Source: an uncultured Dongia sp. (GTDB lineage: Bacteria > Pseudomonadota > Alphaproteobacteria > Dongiales > Dongiaceae). Taken from it: 64,000 nucleotides of DNA. The stretch's first letter is position 1. Each line of letters opens with the position of its first letter. The stretch covers positions 186,001 through 250,000 of the forward strand of contig NZ_CAKZGO010000006.1 in the NCBI RefSeq assembly GCF_936916975.1, written 5' to 3'. Under the pieces are notes generated by a model that saw only the letters and a list, made by a program, of their open reading frames with translations, had not been told where the DNA came from and searched no databases. The position numbers and the translations under genes are program-made. Of the stretch, positions 16,156-27,300 are shown piece by piece.

Positions 16156-18423
16156 ATGCGGATAGGGGTAGGGGTGATCGAGCAGGCGACGTCCATCGGT
16201 CAGGATGGTGCTGCTGTCAAAGCACCAGAACTCGTTGATACTGGGCTTCTTTGCCTGGTTTTGATGTTGCGCTTCCATGGTTTGGCGGTCGACGCTAAAG
16301 CACTCTCTCATCGGTTCGCGCCAGGCCCCAAGGGTCTTGAAGACGCCGACCTGCTGCGAGCGTCACGGGAATCGGGTCTCAAGGCGCGCTGGGTTAGGAC
16401 TGGCTGGGAGCGGTTAACCAAAACACCGCTGCCGGCCGTGGCCGAGACCAAGGACGGCCGCTACTTCGTTCTCGCCAAGGTAGCAGCCGGCGAACCGGCA
16501 GAAAATGGCACATCCCAAGCCAAAGCGCTGGTCCACGACCCGGAAGAGAATCGCCCGATGGCGATCTCGCGTCCTGAGTTGGAGCGAATCTGGACCGGTC
16601 GTCTGCTGCTGATGACCAAGCGCGCCTCGCTCGGTGAGGCGTTTACCAAGTTCGACATCGCCTGGTTCGTGCCCGCGATCTTAAAATACAAACGTATTCT
16701 CGCTGAAGTGCTGATCGCCTCCTTCGTGCTGCAGCTGTTTGCGCTGGTGACGCCGCTCTTCTTCCAGGTGATCATCGACAAGGTGCTGGTGCATCAGGGC
16801 CTCACCACTTTGGACGTGCTGGTGATGGGCCTGGCCGTCATCACGCTGTTCGAGGTGCTGCTGGGGGGCATGCGCACCTATATCTTCAGCCACACCACCA
16901 ACCGGGTGGATGTCGAGCTGGGCGCAAAGCTGTTCCGCCACATGCTGTCGCTGCCGCTCTCCTATTTCCAGGCGCGCCGGGTGGGCGATTCCGTGGCCCG
17001 GGTCCGTGAGCTGGAGAATATCCGCTCCTTCCTCACCGGCAACGCCCTGACCCTCGTGATCGACCTGGTCTTCACCGGCGTGTTCCTCGCCGTCATGTGG
17101 TATTACAGCTCGACCCTCACGCTGGTGGTGATGGCGGCGATCCCGTTCTACGTGGCCCTCTCCGTCCTGGTCACGCCTGCGTTCAAGCGGCGCCTGGATG
17201 AGAAGTTCGCCCGCGGGGCGGAGAACCAGTCCTTCCTCGTTGAATCGGTGACCGGCATCGAGACCGCCAAGGCGATGGCGGTGGAACCTCGCATGCAGCG
17301 GAAATGGGAAGAGCAGATCGCGGGTTATGTGGCGGCCGCCTTCCGCGTCACCAAGCTCGGCAATACGGCGAGCCAGACGGCGCAGCTCATTAACAAGGTC
17401 ACCATCCTGCTCACCCTTTATCTCGGCGCCAAGGCAGTGCTCTCCGGCGACCTCACCGTGGGTGCGCTCGTCGCCTTCAACATGCTGGCGGGGCAGGTGC
17501 ATGGCCCGGTGCTGCGCATGGCGCAGATGTGGCAGGACTTCCAGCAGGTGCGCATCTCGGTCGACCGGCTGGGCGATATCCTCAATGCCCCCACGGAACC
17601 GCTGCACCGCGCCGACAAGGCGACGCCGCCCAGCCTCGCCGGGCGCATCACCTTCGATCACGTCATCTTCCGCTACCGCACCGATGGGCCGGAGGTGCTG
17701 AGCGACCTCACCCTCGACATCCAGCCCGGTCAGAGTATCGGCATCGTCGGCTCCTCGGGCTCGGGCAAGAGCACGCTGACCAAGCTGGTGCAGCGGCTGT
17801 TCGTGCCGGAGCGGGGCCGGGTGATGGTCGACGGCATGGACCTCGCCCTCATCGATCCCGCCTGGCTGCGGCGGCAGATCGGCGTGGTGCTGCAGGAGAA
17901 TGTGCTGTTCAGCGGCACAGTCCGGGAGAACATTGCGCTGACCGACCCCGGCATGAGCATGGACCGGGTGGTGAACGCCGCCAAGCTTGCCGGCGCCCAT
18001 GACTTCATCCTGGAACTTCCGCAGGGCTATGACAGCGTGCTGGGCGAACGCGGCGCCAGCCTCTCCGGCGGCCAGCGCCAGCGCATTGCCATTGCCAGGG
18101 CGCTCATCAATAACCCGAAGATCCTGATCTTCGACGAGGCGACCTCGGCGCTCGATTACGAATCTGAGCGCATCATCCGCGACAACATGGTGGCGATCTC
18201 GAAGGGCCGCACGGTGCTGATCATCGCCCACCGGCTCTCGGCGGTGCGCTCCTGTCACCGGATCCTCACCATCGAGAAGGGCCGGCTGGTCGAGGACGGA
18301 ACCCATGAGCAGCTGATGCGGGGCAAGGGGCGCTATGCCCAGCTCTATAACTACCAGATCGCCGATGCCGGGGCCGCGGCGCCCACTCCCAACGGGACGG
18401 GAGGGCTGCATGCCGCCCAGTGA
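16156..18423 (+). CDS. Type I secretion ABC transporter with degenerate C39-like domain
   Basis: A 755-residue exporter of the HlyB class. The N-terminal domain (about 20-150) has the C39 peptidase fold, but the catalytic Cys of the DCG motif is Thr29 (DTGLLCL) and the catalytic His position is Tyr in RYFVLAKV. It should therefore bind, not cut, its substrate, as the C39-like domain of HlyB does. Six transmembrane helices follow (about 175-450). The ATPase has Walker A GSSGSGKST near 532, the signature LSGGQRQ near 636 and Walker B ILIFDEATSALD near 656. A GTG at 16174 with AGGGG upstream is an alternative start. It overlaps the adaptor gene by 14 bases. The giant RTX protein downstream is the obvious cargo. 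Confidence 0.93.
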   Translation: MRIGVGVIEQATSIGQDGAAVKAPELVDTGLLCLVLMLRFHGLAVDAKALSHRFAPGPKGLEDADLLRASRESGLKARWVRTGWERLTKTPLPAVAETKDGRYFVLAKVAAGEPAENGTSQAKALVHDPEENRPMAISRPELERIWTGRLLLMTKRASLGEAFTKFDIAWFVPAILKYKRILAEVLIASFVLQLFALVTPLFFQVIIDKVLVHQGLTTLDVLVMGLAVITLFEVLLGGMRTYIFSHTTNRVDVELGAKLFRHMLSLPLSYFQARRVGDSVARVRELENIRSFLTGNALTLVIDLVFTGVFLAVMWYYSSTLTLVVMAAIPFYVALSVLVTPAFKRRLDEKFARGAENQSFLVESVTGIETAKAMAVEPRMQRKWEEQIAGYVAAAFRVTKLGNTASQTAQLINKVTILLTLYLGAKAVLSGDLTVGALVAFNMLAGQVHGPVLRMAQMWQDFQQVRISVDRLGDILNAPTEPLHRADKATPPSLAGRITFDHVIFRYRTDGPEVLSDLTLDIQPGQSIGIVGSSGSGKSTLTKLVQRLFVPERGRVMVDGMDLALIDPAWLRRQIGVVLQENVLFSGTVRENIALTDPGMSMDRVVNAAKLAGAHDFILELPQGYDSVLGERGASLSGGQRQRIAIARALINNPKILIFDEATSALDYESERIIRDNMVAISKGRTVLIIAHRLSAVRSCHRILTIEKGRLVEDGTHEQLMRGKGRYAQLYNYQIADAGAAAPTPNGTGGLHAAQ

Positions 18424-19861
18424 CGTAACAGCGGGGGATGTGACGGCCGCGGATAACGTCATTGCCCTGCCGCCCGGCCGGGTGCGCGAGGCCATGGGCA
18501 AACTCGGCGGCATGTTCAACAGCAATGACCACGAGCGGGAGTTCCTGCCGGCGGCGGTCGAGGTCCTGGAAACGCCGCCATCGCCCCTTGGCCGCATGGT
18601 CGCCCTGGCGATCTCGGCCTTTGTCGCCATCGCTTTGTTGTGGGCCTGCATCGGCGAGATCGACATCGTCGCCGTGGGCCAGGGCAAGATCGTGCCCTCG
18701 GGTCGCACCAAGGTAATCCAGGCCTTCGAGACCGGTGTCGTCACCACGATCGCGGTGGAAGAAGGGCAGAAGGTCGCCAAGGGCGATCTCCTCATCGAAT
18801 TGGATTCGACCTCGACCGGCGCCGACAGCGACCGCCTGGCCAAGGATCTGCAGCGCCAGGCGCTGCTGGTGGCGAGGCTCCGATCCATCCTGGGGCTGCC
18901 GGGCGGCGAGGTCTTGGATGCGCCGGACAGCGAGGTCACCGGCTTCGATCCGGCGACCCTGGCGCTGGCCCGCTCCTTGCGCGCGACGCAGTTGGGCGAA
19001 CAGGCGGAGAAACTCGCCGGCCTCGCCCGCGAGCTGGAGCGCCAGCGTGCCGGCGGTGCCTCGGCGCAGGCCGAGATCGCCAAGATAGAGGCGCAGCTGC
19101 CCCTCAAGAAGGAACAGGTCGAGGCGCGCCGCGGCCTCCTCGAAAAGGGCCTAACACCCCGCCAGCAATTCCTCGAGATGCAGCAGGAACTGATTGCCCT
19201 CGAAGGCGAGGGCCATATGGCGGCAGCCCACATGAATGAGGCGCGGGCCGCCATCGCCGGCACCCAGCGCCAGATGGCGCAGGTCCGGGAAGAGTTCGAC
19301 CGCGACCGGCTCCTGGAACTGACCGAGGCAGAAGAGAAGGTCGGTCAGCTGACCGAGGAATTGAAGAAGGCGACGCAGCGCCAGTCACTCCAGCGCCTGA
19401 TGGCGCCGGTCGCCGGCACCGTGCAGCAGCTCCAGCTTCACACCATCGGCGGCGTGGTCGAGCCGGCCAAACCGATCATGGTTATCGTGCCGGAAGATGC
19501 CGGCATCGAGATCGAGGCCGAGATCGAGAACAAGGATATCGGCTTCGTCGAAGAAGGCCAGGAAGCGGTCGTGAAACTGGATGCGTTCCCGTTCACGCGC
19601 TACGGCACGCTCATCGGCCATGTGGTGACGATCTCGAACGACGCCGTCGAACAGCAGAGCGGCAACGGTCAGCCACCACGTCTCATCTACACGACACGCG
19701 TTCGCCTCGAAAAGGACATCATGAATGTGGATGGTCGAGACGTGCATCTCTCCCCCGGCATGGTCGCCGCCGTCGAGATCAAGACCGGCACACGAAAGCT
19801 CATCGAGTTCGTCCTCTCGCCGCTCATGAAGATGGGCGGCGAGGCGGGGAGGGAGAGGTGA
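18410..19861 (+). CDS. HlyD-family type I secretion adaptor
   Basis: A 483-residue membrane fusion protein that joins the ABC exporter to an outer-membrane TolC channel. There is a short cytoplasmic N-terminus, one helix near 65-85 (MVALAISAFVAIALLWACIG), then a lipoyl half-motif GQGKIVPSGRTKVIQAFETG. A long coiled-coil hairpin spans about 140-340. The barrel part includes MAPVAGTVQQLQLHTIGG, and the end is FVLSPL. The start is set by GGGAGGG before the ATG and overlaps the exporter gene, so the two are translationally coupled. No TolC-like gene lies in the window, so a chromosomal one must serve. Confidence 0.93.
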   Translation: MPPSDVTAGDVTAADNVIALPPGRVREAMGKLGGMFNSNDHEREFLPAAVEVLETPPSPLGRMVALAISAFVAIALLWACIGEIDIVAVGQGKIVPSGRTKVIQAFETGVVTTIAVEEGQKVAKGDLLIELDSTSTGADSDRLAKDLQRQALLVARLRSILGLPGGEVLDAPDSEVTGFDPATLALARSLRATQLGEQAEKLAGLARELERQRAGGASAQAEIAKIEAQLPLKKEQVEARRGLLEKGLTPRQQFLEMQQELIALEGEGHMAAAHMNEARAAIAGTQRQMAQVREEFDRDRLLELTEAEEKVGQLTEELKKATQRQSLQRLMAPVAGTVQQLQLHTIGGVVEPAKPIMVIVPEDAGIEIEAEIENKDIGFVEEGQEAVVKLDAFPFTRYGTLIGHVVTISNDAVEQQSGNGQPPRLIYTTRVRLEKDIMNVDGRDVHLSPGMVAAVEIKTGTRKLIEFVLSPLMKMGGEAGRER

Positions 19862-19965
19862 TTAATTAATTCAACTGCGTTACGAAGCTTCACAAACTTT
19901 CGACGAATTCACCAGGCGATAAACCTGATAACCCTTTTCTATCGAACTTAGCGCTGCCTCAATAC

Positions 19966-20409
19966 ATGGACAAAAACGAAATGAATTTAAAGCACAGCTT
20001 AACCGCTCCAGAATGCTTGTTAGGCGCAGTGTGCAGCGTCATGCTGAAGTCTCCATCTCATCGTAAGCTATTGCTTGAGAGTCTGGAGTGGCTAATCCTT
20101 CCTCCTATCGAACTCCGCCAAATTGAAATATTTGGCACAATATCGAATCCGATTGGGTATGCGGTGTGGGCACTACTGTCAGATGAGGCTGTAGCGCGTC
20201 TTCTTGCAACTACCACACTTAATATTCATGTAGATGAGTGGCGGTCGGGGGATAACTGCTGGGTGGTGGATTTCATATGCCCATTCGCTCAGGTAAATGA
20301 TGCGAAGGAATATCTTAAGACGCATCGCTTACAGGATACCTCGATTACTCTATTGGCGCCACGTGTTAGCGAGGGAAGATTCTTGGGTTTCGAAGGAAAG
20401 CCATTCTGA
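19966..20409 (+). CDS. HlyC-like toxin-activating lysine acyltransferase
   Basis: A 147-residue protein of the RTX acyltransferase family, which moves a fatty acyl chain from acyl-carrier protein to internal lysines of an RTX protoxin. Against HlyC the match runs from LGAVCSVMLKSPSHR through PIGYAVWALLSDE to SGDNCWVVDFICPF. His32 (SPSHR) and Asp102 (VVDF) correspond to the catalytic His23 and Asp92 of HlyC. It sits after the exporter and adaptor genes, before the giant RTX gene. GC is clearly lower than in the exporter genes, suggesting a different recent origin. The ribosome binding site is weak; Met at 19981 is an alternative start. Confidence 0.85.
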   Translation: MDKNEMNLKHSLTAPECLLGAVCSVMLKSPSHRKLLLESLEWLILPPIELRQIEIFGTISNPIGYAVWALLSDEAVARLLATTTLNIHVDEWRSGDNCWVVDFICPFAQVNDAKEYLKTHRLQDTSITLLAPRVSEGRFLGFEGKPF

Positions 20410-20465
20410 TGGCGAGCCGGTAGAACAAGATGAGATGGCTCAGCTCAAAATCTCTAGGGGAGTCT

Positions 20466-21131
20466 ATGCCAACAATGACACAGGCAACGCCTGTGATGGC
20501 GTGGGCCATGTTACTCCTGCCGTTGGCTCCTCTCATTGGCGGGATACTCATCGTGCTCTGCTCTGAGCTGCAAGAGTCTACTATTGATTTCGTGGTTGGG
20601 CGCATTGTGTCGCGAGTGCAATTCATCTTTGACTTTGTGGCCGGACCCCATTCAGCGCCAACGCTATTCCTTGATGTGAAGAATTTTCTCCGCAGCCAGG
20701 ATGTTGCGAGAAATATTCAGTTCACCAAGCTGATTCTATTTTTTGATATCGCATTCTTTCTTCTGCACAGCATCGTGACATGGGTGACAGTGACCAAGTA
20801 TGCACACTCCCAGATCGATTTTAATAAAGACCCTGTCAAGGTAGTCGAAGCACTAGAACAGGCGGATGCACCTCGGAGTATCAGAGTCGTATTGCCGTAT
20901 TCTATTGGCTTCTTCCTACTTGCTCTGCTCGATCTGATCTTCTTCGGAATGCTTTGCGATATTACGGTTCTGCGATCCGACAACCAAATAAGAGGAATAT
21001 TCGCTATCGCTTGGCGATTTGGACTCTTCTTCGGATTGCTGTCGTTGTGTTCATTGCTACTACAGTTCTACTTCCTCCTGATCCGGAAAGCAGAAAATGC
21101 TACCGTTTCCCGTAAAAAATGCGTCTCTTAA
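20466..21131 (+). CDS. Four-helix membrane protein in the RTX operon
   Basis: A 221-residue protein with about four predicted transmembrane helices: MAWAMLLLPLAPLIGGILIV near 12-31, LILFFDIAFFLLHSIVTWV near 90-108, YSIGFFLLALLDLIFFGML near 147-165, and FGLFFGLLSLCSLLLQFYFLL near 189-209. A good ribosome binding site (AGGGGAG) precedes the ATG. I do not recognise the family. It lies between the acyltransferase gene and the giant RTX gene on the same strand. Plausible roles are self-protection against a membrane-active toxin or help in export; neither is proven. GC is low, like the acyltransferase gene. Confidence 0.7.
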   Translation: MPTMTQATPVMAWAMLLLPLAPLIGGILIVLCSELQESTIDFVVGRIVSRVQFIFDFVAGPHSAPTLFLDVKNFLRSQDVARNIQFTKLILFFDIAFFLLHSIVTWVTVTKYAHSQIDFNKDPVKVVEALEQADAPRSIRVVLPYSIGFFLLALLDLIFFGMLCDITVLRSDNQIRGIFAIAWRFGLFFGLLSLCSLLLQFYFLLIRKAENATVSRKKCVS

Positions 21132-21302
21132 ACTAGTCTGTGGCGCTGTGCCCTCGGATGAATAGAACTTTTCCACGTAGTCTCGGAATACCAAATTTGA
21201 ACGATGCAATCTGCGGGTCGCATCAGTTCTAGGGATCCTCTTCCTTTTGGTTTGCCCGTGACTCATAAGCGCAAAAACATGTTCAGATAAATGGAGAGCG
21301 AA

Positions 21303-24300
21303 ATGTCAGGTGAAGGTGGATGGGGACGTGGGGATGCTCCAGGCTCTCCCAATGCGACAGACGGTTCCGCAAGAACTGGTGGGAAAAGCGCCGGCAACAA
21401 TAAAAGTGGAAGTGGCGGAACAAGCTCCGCTGGAACCCCTGAGGTAGCACCTCCACCAACCTCATGGAACGGTTGGCCATCGGGGATTCCTACTCCTGAC
21501 GACATGTTCAATTCGACCTCATACTACGGCCCCTATGAAGGTCCTATGCGCTTCAATATGCCCAATCCGACTACTGCCGACGCGACAAAGAAGATAAACG
21601 AGTTGATAGACAAAGGTTGGAGGGTTGGGGGCGCCAAGATAACGGAACATTATGTTGAGGTTCAAATCAAAGACCCCAACATGAATCGAACAAAAGAACG
21701 CGTTATTGAGATAACGACAGGAAAGAGACCAGCTGGACCAGCTGTTGCTGGAGCAGGCGGGCAAGGTACGTCGGCTGGCTCAAACAATGGCAATGATGGG
21801 GCTGCTGGCGGCGATGCTGGAACCAGCAATAGAAACATTGAATCGCCGAAAAGCCCCGGTTCAACGAACCCCGGCCCCTCAGTTTCGAGGGCAGGTGCAG
21901 GAAAGACTGACAGCGTTGGTCATGATGACAGACTGGGAGGGGGTGGCCGAGATGGCGCCGCCACCGACATGGCTCCGGGCTCTTCGAACGATGGACAGGC
22001 GTCTCCTATTGCGAGCTCTACGATGCCTACACTATCTGAATCGTTAATTGACTCCGTAGTAGATAGCATTACCAACGCCAAGACAGCTGCATTTAGCACC
22101 ATAGAGGCGATCGCCGACGCGCTCGAAAATGGTCCTCTGAAAGACCGTCGAATTGAAATTTCTAAGGTCGAACTACAACATCCCTTCAAGCACCGATATG
22201 ATCCCACCACCCGTTCGACTCAGTTTGGCGATCTTGTTTCTGATGTCACGGCCAAGTATGGAATTATCGAATCAAAGCTCTCGGTGAGTGTCGCGGGAAT
22301 TGGCCGAGCAATTGGGGCAGTTGGTGCAGTGGTCGATGCGGCCGCTACATTTGCCCAAGAGTTGGATCAACACACCTTTGCTGGTGCAGGAACTATCGCA
22401 ACAGCAGGTATTGTAGGCGGTATCGTCGTGGCAGCGCTAGTTGCCGGACCTGCTCTCGCGGCTGGCGCAGCGGTGGGAAGCATTGCTGCTTTCGCGACTG
22501 GTGTCCCGGCAATTGGTGTTGCTGCGGCAGTTATTACTGAAATTGGAATCATTGCTTACGTCAGTGGCGTGGCGAGTGATGTCGCTGAAGATGCCGCCAG
22601 ACATATCGTCACCCAAGCCGGACTTCCGATCGTTCTTGATCTGACTGGCAGCGGAATCGACATCACCGAACTATCATCATCAAATCAGTTCTTCGACACG
22701 GCTGGTGATGGCTATAGACATCGCACTGCCTGGGCAGGCGTCGGCAACGGCGTGCTCGCAATCGATGCAGACGGCGATGGCAAAATTACCGAACGCAACG
22801 AGATTGTTTTCACGGACTGGGATCCAAGTGCCAAGGACGATATGGCGGCGCTACGGTCCGTTTTCGATACCAATAATGACGGTAAGCTCGACGCGTCCGA
22901 CGCCGAGTTCTCGAAGTTCCGCGTCGTCGTTACCAATGCCGATGGCACGACGAGCGTCAAGACGCTGACGGAACTCGGCATCAAGTCAATCAATCTGACA
23001 ACGGATGCAACTAAGATAGTTCTGTCGGACGGCTCCACAATCGATGGCCAGACAACCTTCACCCGAACTGACGATTCTGTTGGCAAGGTAGCGGCGGTGA
23101 CTTTCGCGGCGGAAGCGCAGGGCTATGCAGTTGCCAACAGCACGGTCGTCAATCCGGATGGTTCCACCACCATCACCAACACGGCGCGCGACGCCGACGG
23201 TGGTGTTGCCAGCGTGACGGTGACGACGACCAGCGCCGATGGTCTCACTCGCAACAACACTTTCGATTACAATGGTGACGGCGTCGTCGATCAGATTCAG
23301 ACCATCGTCAAAGTCGTGAATGGCGATAGCAGCAGAACCGAGACCATCACCAACCGCAATGGCGGGAATGTGCTGCTCAACAGCACGGTCACGACGACCA
23401 GTGCCGGCGGCAATTCCGTCTCGATCTCCCGCGACACGCGGGGCGGCGGCTATTTTGACGCTGCCGAGACGCGAGTGACCGCAGGCGATGGCAGTCTCAC
23501 CCTCACTCTGTCGAAGCTCAACCCCAACGGTTCGCTGATTACCAAAAAGACGACGACCACCAGCGCCGATGGACTGACGCGCAACGATTCCTACGATATC
23601 GATGGCAATGGGTCGACCGATCTTGCTGTCTCCGACGTGACGGTTGTGGCCGGGGACGGTAGCCGCACTCAGACCGTGACGCAGACAAGTGGCAACGGCA
23701 CCTTGATCAGCCGTACCGTCACAGTGACCGATGCGACGGGCGAGGATCGCACCGTCACTGCCGATCTCGACGGGAATGGTACGACAGATCTGACCTCGAT
23801 GGTCGACGTGACGGCGCCCATAGGCGGCGCCTATATTTCGAGCAAGACCAATTATAACGGAGATGGTTCGGTCCGCGACAAATCCGTCACCAGCACCAGT
23901 GCCAATGGTCTCACTATCATCACGCAGATCGACGCCAATGGCGATGGTTTCTATGATTTGACAAAGTCTGACGTGACAGTGATTAACGGCGATGGCAGCC
24001 GGACCCAGACAGTCATCGAAACGAATGCGGATGGCTCGCTGCGCGACAAAACGATTATCGTCAAAGGTGCCGATGGCCGTGGGCGCAATATCCAGACAGA
24101 TCGTGACGGCGATGGCAACTATGATCGCCTGGAGACCATCGTGGTTGCCGGAGACGGAACGAGCCTCGACACGGTGCAGGAATTGAACACCGATGGAAGC
24201 CAGCGGGCAAAATCCATCACCAATTCAAGTGCTGATGGCCTGTCAAGCATTGCTCAGATCGATGCCGATGGTAACGGGTCGTTCGAGACAGTGGCGAGCT

Positions 24301-27300
24301 CGATAACGGTCAGAAACGGCAATGGCAGTGCGACCGTCACGGAAATGGTCATCAACGGTGATTCGACGCTGCGCGGCAAAGTCATCACGACGACCAGCGC
24401 CGACGGCATGGCTATCACAAAGCAGTCGGACCGGGACGGGAATGGTTCGTTCGATCTGACGAGTTCCGATATCACCGTTCTCAATGGCGATGGCAGTTAT
24501 GTGCAAACCGTTACCGCCGCGTTTGGAAATGGCGGACTCGCCGGTCAAAGCACAACCACGACCAGTGTAGATCGGAACAATATCGCTGCTTCACGCGATT
24601 TTAATGGTGACGGTGCGATCGACCAGACAGAGACGCTCGTGCGCGGCGCCAACGGCAATGTCGTCGATACGATCATCAATGTGGCTGGCAACGGTGCTGT
24701 GATCGACCGCATGGTCGTGACGACAACCGCAAACGGCCTCTCCAAGACGACGCAGGTCGATGAGAATGGGGATGCTGTCTACGACCTGATCTCGACTGAT
24801 ATTGTTGTCATCAGTGCAGATGGCAGCCGTACCGAAACTATTACTGACAAGGCTGCCAATGGGCTCACTCGTGCGCAGGTAACAAAATCCGTCAGCGGAA
24901 ATGGCTTGTCGGCGACCGCACAGGCCGATCTCGATGGCGACAGTGACATCGATCTGTCAACGACGGATGTGACCACCCTCAATGCGAACGGCAGCCGCAC
25001 CCGGACTCTGTCCGATACGAACGGCGACGGATCGTTGCGCGCGCGTGTTATTGCCGTCACCAGTGACGATGGCCTCTCGCAAACTACCCAGTATGATCTT
25101 AATGGTGACGCAACCGTCGATCTGACGACGACAGATGTTACGACACTGAACGCCAATGGCAGCACCACCCGGATAGTCAGCAACCTGAATGCCGCCGGGC
25201 TGCGTGAGCAATCGGTTACGACAACGAGCGCCGATGGTCGCACGGTGACCAGCACAACCACCAACAAGGACGGTAGCGATACAAAGCAGATTTACACGCG
25301 CATCGTCGAGGCCGACGGGGATGTTGTTGAAACTTCGAGTAATTTTACTTCCGGCGATGGACTCATCGATAAGGTGGCGACCACAACCTCTGCCACGGGC
25401 CTTGTCAGAACCACTCAGATTGACGCCGACGGCAATGGCAGCTTTGAGACTGTGCGAGGTTCTATTGCCACGCTGAACATGAACGGTAGCACGACGGTTA
25501 CCGAAACGATTGTCAATGGTGATGGCTCCCTGCGAGAAAAGGTCGTCACGACGACAAGCGGTAATGGGTTGGAAGAGATCGAGCAGGTCGATCGCGACGG
25601 AAACGGGTCTTTCGACCTCATGACAACCGACGTCACGGTCCTTAATGTTGACGGTAGCGAGGTCAATGTCGTGACCGAAAGCTATGGGAACAATGCGCTC
25701 GCTGGCCGTTACACCAAGACGACAAGCGCTGATCGCAATTCCTCGACGGAGGTATGGGATCTGAATGGAGATGGAGCCGTCGATAAGACGCGCACATCGC
25801 TGCGTCAGTCGAACGGAGAGATCGTCAGTTCAACGGCCGCTTTCACTCAGAATGGGACTGTTGTCGACCGGGTGGTCGTCACGACAAGCGCCAACGGACT
25901 CGGCCAGACAACACAAAATGACTGGAACGGCGACAATATCGTCGATCTGACCACGACCGATGTCGTGACTCTGAATGCCGATGGCAGCCGCACGGAGATC
26001 ACTACCGACAAGGCGGCCAATGGGACCAAGATTGCCGAAGTCACTAAGACGGTCAGTGGCAATGGCCTCACGGCAACGCTGCAATCCGACATCAATGGCG
26101 ATTCCGTGGTCGATCTAACGACAGCGGACGTGGTGACCCTCAATGCCGACGGCAGCCGTACTCGGACTCTGTCCGACACCAACGCCAATGGTACTTTACG
26201 TGCGCGCGCCGTCACAACCAGTAGCGATGACGGTCTGTCGGTGACCCAGCAGCTCGATGTCAACGGCGACACGGTTGTCGACCTCACATCAAGCGATGTG
26301 ATCGTTCTTAACGCCAACGGCAGCACCACCCGGACTGTTACCAACACCAACGTCCATGGCCTGCGCGACCAGTCCGTTACAATCACCAGTGCCGATGGGC
26401 GCGCGGTGACGCAGAGCTCGCTGTCGAACGGCTCGGTCAACACCAAGCGGAGCTATACGCGTGTGGTCGAGGCAGACGGCGACATCGTCGAGACGACCAG
26501 CAATCTCAATGCCGTGACGAGTGCGCTGATCAACCGTGTTATCACGACGACCTCGGCCAACGGGCTCGTCGTGACCAGCCAGGTCGACCAGAACGGTGAC
26601 GGCACCGTCGATTACACGGACCTCGCCGTTACGGCGCTGAATCTCGACGGCGGCAAGGTTACGACCTTCACCAGCAGCAACGCAGCCGGTGTCTATGCAA
26701 AATCCGTCAAGACGGTGAGCGCCAATGGCCTCAGCACCACCGAACAGATGGACTGGAATGGCAATGGCACCTTTGATCTCACGCGTCTCAGCACCACGGC
26801 GCTGAATGCCGATGGCAGCACAACGCAGACAGTCGCCGAGACAAACGCCGATGGCAGCAGCCGCGCTCAGACGATCACCACCACCAGCGGCGACAAGAAG
26901 ACCGTCACTGTTGTTCGTTCGCTGGCAGGCAACATCGTCCAGAACGAAACCATCCAGTTGCAGGCCAATGGCGATACCGTCGATACGGTGATCTCCAAGA
27001 ACGCCGCCGGCACGGTGCTGAGCACTGTCACCACGACGACCAGCGCCAATGGTCTCTCGAAGATCATGCAGACCAAGAACGGCGCCGGCGCGATCATCGA
27101 TACCCAGACCACGACCATCGTGTTGAATGCCGATGGCAGCCGCACCGAGACGCTTGTCCAAGACGGCGCCGTGGACGGCAACACCGTGACCACGGTCAGT
27201 GCCGACGGCCTTACCCGGAACGTTCAGACGACCATGACTGGTGTTATGACCAGCACGGCCAAGACGCTCGACAAGACCGTTCTCAATCTGGATGGTAGCC

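Noticed and set aside
16681-19263. Long open frame of about 860 codons on the minus strand
   Set aside because: It lies opposite the exporter and adaptor genes, which have clear family motifs, and its own translation has low-complexity His/Arg-rich character. It is a by-product of high GC.
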